From positions 1-60,112 of the forward strand of contig DWWT01000005.1 of NCBI GenBank assembly GCA_019119575.1: 60,112 nt of DNA, given 5' to 3'. Positions 51,895 to 60,112 of this stretch are shown piece after piece. Position 1 is the first letter of the stretch. Every line of letters begins with the position of its first letter. Both the position numbers and the translations under genes were made by a program. The notes under the pieces were generated by a model that was given only the letters and a program-made list of their open reading frames with translations, did not search any database and was not told where the DNA came from. The stretch comes from Candidatus Enterocloster excrementipullorum. GTDB lineage: Bacteria > Bacillota > Clostridia > Lachnospirales > Lachnospiraceae.

Positions 51895-53013
51895 ATGAAG
51901 CTCAAATTCCAAAAAGACGCCATTGTGAATGCCATCAATATCGTTATGAAAGCCGTTCCATCAAAAACCACCATGTCCATCCTGGAATGCATCCTGATTG
52001 ATGCAAGCTCAGGCGAGATCAAGCTGACAGGCAATGACATGGAACTTGGAATTGAGACAAAGGTAGAAGGAGAAATATTGGAACACGGAAAAATTGCCCT
52101 GGATGCAAAACTCTTTTCCGAAATTACACGCCGGCTTTCCAGCCAGAATGCCTCCATCACCATTACGTCCGATGCGAACTTCAATACGGTCATAAGCTGT
52201 GAAAATTCCGTATTCAACATTCAGGGACGGGATGGGGAAGAGTTTTCCTATCTCCCTTATATTGAAAAGGATAAATATATTTGTTTATCTCAGTTTACTT
52301 TAAAAGAAGTGATTCAGCAGACCATTTTTTCTATCTCGCCAAACGACAGCAACAAGATGATGGCCGGAGAACTTTTCGAGGTAAATGAAAATCAGCTTAA
52401 GGTAGTCTCCCTTGACGGCCATCGCATATCCATCCGCAATGTGACCTTAAAGGACTGCTATGAGAACACGAAGGTGATTGTTCCCGGAAAGACCTTAAGT
52501 GAAGTCAGCAAAATATTAGGCGGGGACAATGAAAAGGAGGTTCTGATCTATTTCAGCTCCAATCATATTCTCTTTGAATTTGACGATACCATCGTTATCT
52601 CCCGTCTGATTGAAGGAGAATATTTCCGTATCAGCCAGATGCTTTCCAGCGACTATGAGACAAAAGTGACCGTCAACAAAAAAGAATTTTTGGATGCCAT
52701 TGAGCGGGCTACAATTCTGATTCGGGAAAATGACAAAAAACCGCTTATTATCACCATCGGCGATGACAACATGCAGCTGAAGCTCAATTCCAGCTTTGGC
52801 TCCATGAATGCGGATATTATGATACATAAGACAGGAAAGGATATCATGATTGGATTCAATCCAAAATTCCTTATTGATGCCCTCCGGGTTATTGATGACG
52901 AAGAAATTCATATTTACCTGATGAATCCAAAATCTCCCTGTTTTATAAAAGATGACGAGGGGCAATACATCTATCTCATTCTTCCTGTAAATTTCAATGC
53001 GGCTTCTGTCTAA
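51895..53013 (+). CDS. dnaN: DNA polymerase III beta sliding clamp
   Basis: From the ATG at 51895 (AAAGGAAG upstream) the protein has 372 residues, as in other clamps. It begins MKLKFQKDAIVNAINIVMKA. Three repeated clamp folds follow, with KTTMSILECILIDA, LKVVSLDGHRISIRN and the C-terminal YIYLILPVNFN, where the hydrophobic partner-binding groove closes. The frame is open for 36 more codons upstream, but they do not match the family. Confidence 0.97.
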   Translation: MKLKFQKDAIVNAINIVMKAVPSKTTMSILECILIDASSGEIKLTGNDMELGIETKVEGEILEHGKIALDAKLFSEITRRLSSQNASITITSDANFNTVISCENSVFNIQGRDGEEFSYLPYIEKDKYICLSQFTLKEVIQQTIFSISPNDSNKMMAGELFEVNENQLKVVSLDGHRISIRNVTLKDCYENTKVIVPGKTLSEVSKILGGDNEKEVLIYFSSNHILFEFDDTIVISRLIEGEYFRISQMLSSDYETKVTVNKKEFLDAIERATILIRENDKKPLIITIGDDNMQLKLNSSFGSMNADIMIHKTGKDIMIGFNPKFLIDALRVIDDEEIHIYLMNPKSPCFIKDDEGQYIYLILPVNFNAASV

Positions 53014-53025
53014 GAAAGGAAAACA

Positions 53026-53238
53026 ATGGAAATAATCAAATTAAGGGACGAATATATCAAGCTGGGCCAGGCCTTAAAGGCCTCCGGCCTGGCTGAAACC
53101 GGCGCCGATGCAAAGTACGCCATAGAAGAAGGGCTTGTCCAGGTGAACGGAGAGACTGTTTATCAGAGAGGAAAAAAGCTGGTAGACGGAGATACGGTAC
53201 TGTATAAGGGACAGACGGTAAAAATAACAAAACCATGA
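53026..53238 (+). CDS. yaaA: S4-domain RNA-binding protein YaaA/RlbA
   Basis: This 70-residue S4-like protein has the KASGLAETGADAKYAIEEG helix pair and the VNGETVYQRGKKLVDGD turn. It is a conserved neighbour between dnaN and recF in Firmicutes and probably binds ribosomal or other structured RNA. It overlaps recF by 4 nt (ATGA). Confidence 0.94.
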   Translation: MEIIKLRDEYIKLGQALKASGLAETGADAKYAIEEGLVQVNGETVYQRGKKLVDGDTVLYKGQTVKITKP

Positions 53239-54323
53239 TCGTTGAGTCTATTGAGCTTAAAAATTACCGCAATTATGAAGAATTACATATGGATTTGAGT
53301 CCGGGCACAAATATTCTGTACGGGGACAATGCCCAGGGAAAAACAAATATTCTGGAATCCGTGTATCTGTGCTGTACATCCAAGTCCCACAGAGGATCTA
53401 AGGATAGGGATATTATCCGTTTTTCCCAGGAGGAATCCCACATCAAGCTTCAGATATGCCGGGGAAATGTTCCCTGCCGCATTGACATGCATTTAAAGAA
53501 AAATAAGCCCAAGGGAATAGCTATCAATGGGGTTCCCATACGGAGGGCCAGCGAGCTTTTCGGTGTGGCAAATGTGGTTTTCTTTTCACCGGAGGATCTC
53601 AATCTGATCAAAAACGGACCTTCTGAGCGCAGAAGGTTTATTGATATGGAATTGTGCCAGTTAAACAAGCTCTATGTCCACTCCCTGGTTCAGTACAACC
53701 GGGCCCTTATGCAGCGCAACAAGCTGTTAAAAGAGCTTTTCTTTCACCCGGAATACGAGGATACCCTGGAAATATGGGATGAACAGCTGATCCGGTACGG
53801 CCGGGAGGTAATGGAGCACAGGCGCTCATTTCTCGCGCAGCTCGACCCGATTGTGCGGGAAATTCATGGAAAACTCTCAGGAGGCAGGGAAGAGATCCGT
53901 CTTGTCTATGTCCCGGATACCTGTGAAGAGGAGCTGGAGCAGGCCTTTTGCAGAAACAGGCCTCAGGATATCAAACAGAAGACGACGCTCTCCGGCCCTC
54001 ACAGGGATGATATGAATCTTATGATAGGCGGAGTCGATGTACGCAGGTTTGGTTCCCAGGGTCAGCAGCGCACGGCTGCGCTCTCTCTCAAGCTTGCTGA
54101 GCTGGAGCTTGTGCGAAAAATCAGCAGGGATGACCCGGTTCTTCTCTTGGACGATGTACTCTCAGAGCTTGACGGAAACCGTCAAAACCAGCTTTTATCT
54201 GCCATTCGGCATATACAAACAGTAATTACCTGCACGGGACTGGATGAATTTGTAAACAATCGGTTTCCCATTGACCGGGTATTTAAAGTGGCGGGACAAA
54301 CAGTGAAATGTGAGAATGAATGA
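53235..54323 (+). CDS. recF: DNA replication and repair protein RecF
   Basis: This 362-residue SMC-like ATPase helps load RecA at single-strand gaps. Seen: Walker A YGDNAQGKTNILESVYL, the QGQQRTAALSLKLAELE signature, and Walker B PVLLLDDVLSELD. Length is normal. Translationally coupled to yaaA, 16 nt before gyrB. Confidence 0.97.
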   Translation: MIVESIELKNYRNYEELHMDLSPGTNILYGDNAQGKTNILESVYLCCTSKSHRGSKDRDIIRFSQEESHIKLQICRGNVPCRIDMHLKKNKPKGIAINGVPIRRASELFGVANVVFFSPEDLNLIKNGPSERRRFIDMELCQLNKLYVHSLVQYNRALMQRNKLLKELFFHPEYEDTLEIWDEQLIRYGREVMEHRRSFLAQLDPIVREIHGKLSGGREEIRLVYVPDTCEEELEQAFCRNRPQDIKQKTTLSGPHRDDMNLMIGGVDVRRFGSQGQQRTAALSLKLAELELVRKISRDDPVLLLDDVLSELDGNRQNQLLSAIRHIQTVITCTGLDEFVNNRFPIDRVFKVAGQTVKCENE

Positions 54324-54336
54324 AAGGATGATATAG

Positions 54337-56253
<1,917 letters not shown>

Positions 56254-56277
56254 CCGCAGCATAAAGGAGAATAGAAA

Positions 56278-58830
56278 ATGGAACCAAATGTATTTGATAA
56301 GGTTCACGATGTGGACCTCAAAAAGACCATGGAGCAGTCCTATATTGACTACGCCATGAGTGTAATAAGCGCCAGAGCGCTCCCCGACGCCAGGGACGGA
56401 CTGAAGCCGGTGCAGCGGCGCGTCCTGTATTCTATGATCGAGCTGAATAATGGTCCCGACAAGCCCCACAGAAAATGTGCCCGTATTGTAGGCGATACCA
56501 TGGGTAAATATCATCCCCATGGGGACAGTTCCATTTATGGAGCCCTGGTGAATCTGGCCCAGGACTGGTCTACCCGTTATACTCTTGTGGACGGTCATGG
56601 AAACTTTGGTTCTGTCGATGGGGATGGGGCTGCGGCCATGCGTTATACAGAGGCACGGTTAAGCCGTATTTCTATGGAGATGTTGGCGGATATCAATAAG
56701 GACACCGTTGACTTTGTACCAAATTTTGATGATACGGAGAAGGAGCCGGTGGTTCTTCCCTCACGTTTTCCGAATCTTCTGGTAAACGGAGCTTCGGGAA
56801 TCGCCGTTGGTATGGCTACAAACATTCCTCCCCACAATTTGCGGGAGGTCATAGGCGCTGTTGTGCGGATGATTGATAACCGGGTAAATGAGGATCGTGA
56901 TACCTCCTTGGAGGAGATCATGGAGATCATAAAGGGGCCGGATTTTCCAACCGGTGCCACCATTCTGGGCAAACGGGGAATCGAAGAGGCGTACCGCACA
57001 GGCCGGGCAAAGATTAAAGTCCGCGCAGTGACCAATATTGAAACCATGGCCAATGGGAAATCCAGAATTATTGTAACGGAACTTCCCTATATGGTAAACA
57101 AAGCCCGCCTCATTGAGAAGATCGCAGATCTTGTAAAAGAAAAAAAGATCGACGGCATCACTTACATCGGGGATGAGTCCAACCGTGAAGGAATGCGCAT
57201 CAACATTGAGCTGCGCCGGGATGTGAATGCGAATGTAATTTTAAATCAGCTTCTGAAGCATACACAGCTCCAGGATACCTTCGGAGTTATTATGCTTGCC
57301 CTTGTTAATAATCAGCCCAAAATTTTGAATCTCCATCAGATGCTGGATGTATATCTGGCGCACCAGGAGGATGTGATTCGCCGGAGAACACAGTATGATC
57401 TGAATAAGGCTGAGGAGCGGGCACATATTTTGCAGGGACTGCTCATTGCCCTTGATCACATTGATGAAGTGATCCGCATTATCCGAGGATCTGCCAATGT
57501 GGCGGAGGCTAAAAATCAGCTGATGGATCGTTTCGGACTCTCCGACGCTCAGGCCCAGGCTATTGTGGACATGCGTCTGCGTGCGCTTACAGGTTTGGAG
57601 CGGGAAAAGCTTGAAAGCGAATATAAGGAGCTTCTTGCCAAAATTGAGGAATTAAAAGCAATCCTGGCCGATGAGAAAAAACTTCTTACCGTGATAAAAG
57701 AAGAAATTCAGATCATTGCGGACAAGTATGGAGATGACCGCCGTACATCCATCGGATACGATGATGATATGTGCATGGAAGATTTAATACCGGATGAAGA
57801 TACGGTGATTGCCATGACGCATCTGGGATATATTAAGCGGATGGACGTGGACAATTTTAAGAGCCAGAACCGGGGAGGAAAGGGCATCAAGGGAATGCAG
57901 ACCATAGAGGATGACTATATTGAAGATCTCCTCATGACGACCAATCATCATCATATGATGTTCTTTACCAATCAGGGAAGGGTTTATCGCTTAAAGGCAT
58001 ACGAAATTCCTGAAGCAGGAAGAACCGCCAGGGGTACAGCCATTATCAATCTCCTTCAGCTTCAGCCGGAGGAACAGATTACGGCTATTATTCCCATGCG
58101 CCAATTCAATAATGACAATTACCTCTTTATGGCTACAAAGAAGGGCATGGTAAAGAAAACGCCTATGGTGGAATATGAGCATGTCCGTAAAAATGGCCTT
58201 CAGGCGATTGTATTGAAGGAAGGCGATGAGCTGATTGAGGTGAAAGCTACGGACGATACCCAGGATATTTTCCTTGTAACACGAAAGGGAATGTGCATCC
58301 GCTTCCATGAAACAGATGTTCGTGTGACAGGGCGTGTGTCCATGGGTGTAATTGGCATGCGGTTTGACGACGATGATGAAGTGATCGGCATGCAGAAGGA
58401 GGATCAGGGAGATACCCTTCTTGTTGTTTCTGAGAATGGAATGGGCAAGCGAACCTTTATAAGTGAATTTAATGCCCAAAACCGAGGCGGAAAGGGTGTG
58501 CTCTGCTACAAAATTACAGAGAAAACCGGTTCTCTAGTCGGCGCAAAGCTGGTGAACGATGGACGGGAGATTATGCTGATTACCACAGAGGGGATTATCA
58601 TCCGCATGTCCGTAGATGATATTTCCATTATTGGAAGAAATACATCCGGCGTAAAGCTCATGAGCATTGAGCAGAATTCAGATATTAAGGTGGCCAGCAT
58701 TGCAAAGGTCCGGGAGAGTGTTACCAAGGACAGCAATGTGTATGACGAAGAGCACTACGAGGACGAAAATGACTCGGATTTAGATACCGAGGAGGGCAAT
58801 GAGGCCGATTCTGGCAATGAAGAACAATAG
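56278..58830 (+). CDS. gyrA: DNA gyrase subunit A
   Basis: This 850-residue cleavage and wrapping subunit has catalytic Y123 in AAMRYTEARLS. The quinolone-region helix reads HPHGDSSIYGALV, with Asp-Ser-Ser rather than a resistance change visible at the usual Ser. The C-terminal beta-pinwheel has the GyrA box QNRGGKG (twice) followed by an acidic tail (DENDSDLDTEEGNEADSGN) of about 25 residues. Ends with a strong terminator. Confidence 0.98.
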   Translation: MEPNVFDKVHDVDLKKTMEQSYIDYAMSVISARALPDARDGLKPVQRRVLYSMIELNNGPDKPHRKCARIVGDTMGKYHPHGDSSIYGALVNLAQDWSTRYTLVDGHGNFGSVDGDGAAAMRYTEARLSRISMEMLADINKDTVDFVPNFDDTEKEPVVLPSRFPNLLVNGASGIAVGMATNIPPHNLREVIGAVVRMIDNRVNEDRDTSLEEIMEIIKGPDFPTGATILGKRGIEEAYRTGRAKIKVRAVTNIETMANGKSRIIVTELPYMVNKARLIEKIADLVKEKKIDGITYIGDESNREGMRINIELRRDVNANVILNQLLKHTQLQDTFGVIMLALVNNQPKILNLHQMLDVYLAHQEDVIRRRTQYDLNKAEERAHILQGLLIALDHIDEVIRIIRGSANVAEAKNQLMDRFGLSDAQAQAIVDMRLRALTGLEREKLESEYKELLAKIEELKAILADEKKLLTVIKEEIQIIADKYGDDRRTSIGYDDDMCMEDLIPDEDTVIAMTHLGYIKRMDVDNFKSQNRGGKGIKGMQTIEDDYIEDLLMTTNHHHMMFFTNQGRVYRLKAYEIPEAGRTARGTAIINLLQLQPEEQITAIIPMRQFNNDNYLFMATKKGMVKKTPMVEYEHVRKNGLQAIVLKEGDELIEVKATDDTQDIFLVTRKGMCIRFHETDVRVTGRVSMGVIGMRFDDDDEVIGMQKEDQGDTLLVVSENGMGKRTFISEFNAQNRGGKGVLCYKITEKTGSLVGAKLVNDGREIMLITTEGIIIRMSVDDISIIGRNTSGVKLMSIEQNSDIKVASIAKVRESVTKDSNVYDEEHYEDENDSDLDTEEGNEADSGNEEQ

Positions 58831-58841
58831 GACCCTTCGTT

Positions 58842-58890
58842 AAAAAGGGGTGCTGCAAACAGAGAAAGCTTTTTTGCAGCATCCCTTTTT
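58842..58890 (+). terminator. Terminator of the gyrB-gyrA transcript
   Basis: AAAAAGGGGTGCTGCAAA (58842-58859) pairs with TTTGCAGCATCCCTTTTT (58873-58890), with one G-U pair and the T-run in the stem. Confidence 0.9.
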
Positions 58891-58970
58891 GTCAGCCGTC
58901 CAGAGCATGAGAAATATGCTATCAGAGACAGAATATACAGAACACAAGAAAAAAACGGCAGGATAAATGT

Positions 58971-59702
58971 ATGAAGCGAATTGTATATATGGTCATAATG
59001 AATTTGTTTTACGCCCCCATCTGGTTTACAACGATCGCCCGCATGGCGAGAGAAAATGATACCCACACAGTACGGGAGCGTTACGATTATATTGTGAGGA
59101 TGGTAAAGCGAATTATTAAATGGGGCCGCGTGACAGTAAAGGTTCAAGGACAGGAGCATATACCGAAGAAAGACGGATTTATTTTATTTCCGAATCATCA
59201 GGGACTTTTTGATATGCTGGCTCTGTTTTCCACCTGTCCCAATCCTATATCGGTTGTTATAAAAAAAGAGGCATCCAACTGGATTCTGGTAAAGCAGGTT
59301 TTAGGAGCTACAAGAAGTCTTTCTATGGACAGAAATGATATGAAAGATCAGGCAAAAGTAATTCTTGATGTGGCAAAGCGGGTAAAAGAAGGGGACAATT
59401 TTGTAATATTTGCAGAGGGCCATAGAAGCAGAAATGAAAATCAGATACTGGAATTTAAGAGCGGCACATTTAAGGCTGCTGTAAAAGCACAATGTCCAAT
59501 TGTACCAGTTGCCCTTATTAATTCGTTCAGACCTTTTGATATTGACTCTCTTGCACATGAGACAGTAGAAGTACACTATCTGGATCCCATTTATCCAAAT
59601 CAATATATGGGAATGAAAACAATAGAAATAGCACATCTTGTACACGATAAAATCCAAGAAGAAATAAATAAAAATCTGAACAAAAATGCCTTGACAACAT
59701 AA
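58971..59702 (+). CDS. plsC: 1-acyl-sn-glycerol-3-phosphate acyltransferase (PlsC family)
   Basis: This 243-residue membrane-associated acyltransferase makes phosphatidic acid from lysophosphatidic acid. Seen: a hydrophobic N-terminus (YMVIMNLFYAPIWF), the NHQGLFD catalytic box (NHx4D), the EGHRSRNE box, where most relatives have EGTRS, and VPVALINSF. The HX4D Asp and His are intact. Length is normal. It has no operon partner in the window. The His in place of Thr in the second box is a mild variation. Confidence 0.88.
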   Translation: MKRIVYMVIMNLFYAPIWFTTIARMARENDTHTVRERYDYIVRMVKRIIKWGRVTVKVQGQEHIPKKDGFILFPNHQGLFDMLALFSTCPNPISVVIKKEASNWILVKQVLGATRSLSMDRNDMKDQAKVILDVAKRVKEGDNFVIFAEGHRSRNENQILEFKSGTFKAAVKAQCPIVPVALINSFRPFDIDSLAHETVEVHYLDPIYPNQYMGMKTIEIAHLVHDKIQEEINKNLNKNALTT

Positions 59703-59719
59703 TTTCATTTTAGTATAAT
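59691..59719 (+). promoter_or_regulatory. Sigma-A promoter of tRNA-Ser
   Basis: TTGACA (59691-59696) and TATAAT (59714-59719) are perfect hexamers with 17-nt spacing. The -35 overlaps the end of plsC. Confidence 0.85.
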
Positions 59720-59778
59720 GTTGAATGCGTCTCAGGACGGATATGTCTTAAGCGTAATCATATGGAAAATGTCAATTC

Positions 59779-59866
59779 GGAGAAATACTCAAGAGGCCGA
59801 AGAGGCGCCCCTGCTAAGGGTGTAGGTCGGGAAACCGGCGCGAGGGTTCAAATCCCTCTTTCTCCG
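59779..59866 (+). tRNA. tRNA-Ser (GCU anticodon)
   Basis: This 88-nt tRNA has acceptor strands GGAGAAA and TTTCTCC, discriminator G, the anticodon loop CTGCTAA with GCT, the long variable arm (GTAGGTCGGGAAACCGGCGC region) typical of serine tRNAs, and a GGTTCAAATCC T-loop. No CCA is encoded, so it is added after transcription. It decodes AGC and AGU. Confidence 0.95.
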
Positions 59867-59904
59867 CTCTATTTTCCAGATGATTTTTTTCTTCCAAAAA
59901 GTGA

Positions 59905-59933
59905 TTGACATTTGATCGGATTTGTGATAATAT
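59905..59933 (+). promoter_or_regulatory. Strong promoter P1 of a downstream (rRNA?) operon
   Basis: TTGACA (59905-59910) and TAATAT (59928-59933) have 17-nt spacing. Confidence 0.7.
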
Positions 59934-59999
59934 CATTACTCGCTGGAAAAAACAGCTTTCAGTTTCCTGAAAAGAAATTGAAAAAAATAAAAAAAGTTG

Positions 60000-60028
60000 T
60001 TGACAAATCAAAAGCGATCGGTTATAAT
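60000..60028 (+). promoter_or_regulatory. Strong promoter P2 of a downstream (rRNA?) operon
   Basis: TTGACA (60000-60005) and TATAAT (60023-60028) have 17-nt spacing and an AT-rich upstream tract resembling an UP element. The leader beyond it holds a GTTGCT/AGCAAC hairpin and CATGAAAACC, like rRNA leaders of Clostridia. No gene starts before the window ends. Confidence 0.8.
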
Positions 60029-60112
60029 AAATAACCGTTGCTGCTGAAGAAAGCAACAACACAGCACCATGAAAACCAAACATTAAACAGTATGCGAAAC
60101 CCTGAAGATTCC

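Overview
This 60.1 kb window is the chromosomal replication-origin region of an anaerobic, spore-forming Clostridia bacterium, most likely a member of the Lachnospiraceae. The evidence is the gene order rpmH-rnpA-yidD-yidC-jag-mnmE-mnmG-rsmG-parA-parB to the left of oriC and dnaA-dnaN-yaaA-recF-gyrB-gyrA to the right, a cotJABC spore-coat operon, a bifunctional AdhE behind a Rex-like operator, NADP-type glutamate dehydrogenase, and strong Shine-Dalgarno and sigma-A promoter signals. The species cannot be fixed from sequence alone.

Layout. Positions 1-5.9 kb hold a UvrA-like ABC protein, an internally deleted RNA cyclic phosphodiesterase, and a Zn/Cd/Pb-type efflux cassette (ArsR repressor, free HMA chaperone, P1B ATPase). 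Positions 6-12 kb hold an M20 amidohydrolase, a secreted subtilisin with a two-component system behind it, and a DUF58::MoxR deletion chimera. Positions 12-17.7 kb hold aroD, an AraC regulator, cotJABC, an AEC transporter and LarA. Positions 17.7-31 kb hold metabolic genes on the minus strand, several with recognisable control elements: gdhA, a TrpB-like enzyme under a tRNA-Trp T-box, adhE, metK under a SAM-I riboswitch, murA, an AI-2E family permease and a large unknown membrane-anchored protein. Positions 31-36.2 kb are a four-gene unit (permease, HyuA, HExxH zincin, GntR-FCD regulator) with palindromic elements upstream. Positions 36.6-39.8 kb hold a proline-rich repeat protein, DUF4446, parB and parA. 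Two parS sites bracket an alpha/beta hydrolase and nfo at 39.9-41.9 kb. Positions 42-49.1 kb are the tRNA-modification, YidC and RNase P cluster. An ECF S-component and oriC follow, then the dnaA-gyrA replication operons, plsC, a tRNA-Ser(GCU), and tandem strong promoters that probably feed an rRNA operon just past the window end.

Overall logic. Genes left of oriC are mostly on the minus strand and those right of it on the plus strand, so most are co-directional with replication. The plus-strand exceptions on the left arm (the efflux cassette, protease/TCS, cotJ, AEC/larA, hydrolase/nfo) are the accessory or conditionally used ones. No insertion sequence, prophage or CRISPR array was seen. 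The least explained items are the HyuA-zincin-GntR-permease unit, the proline-rich repeat protein, the 827-residue unknown protein, the DUF58::MoxR chimera and a small family of dispersed palindromes.
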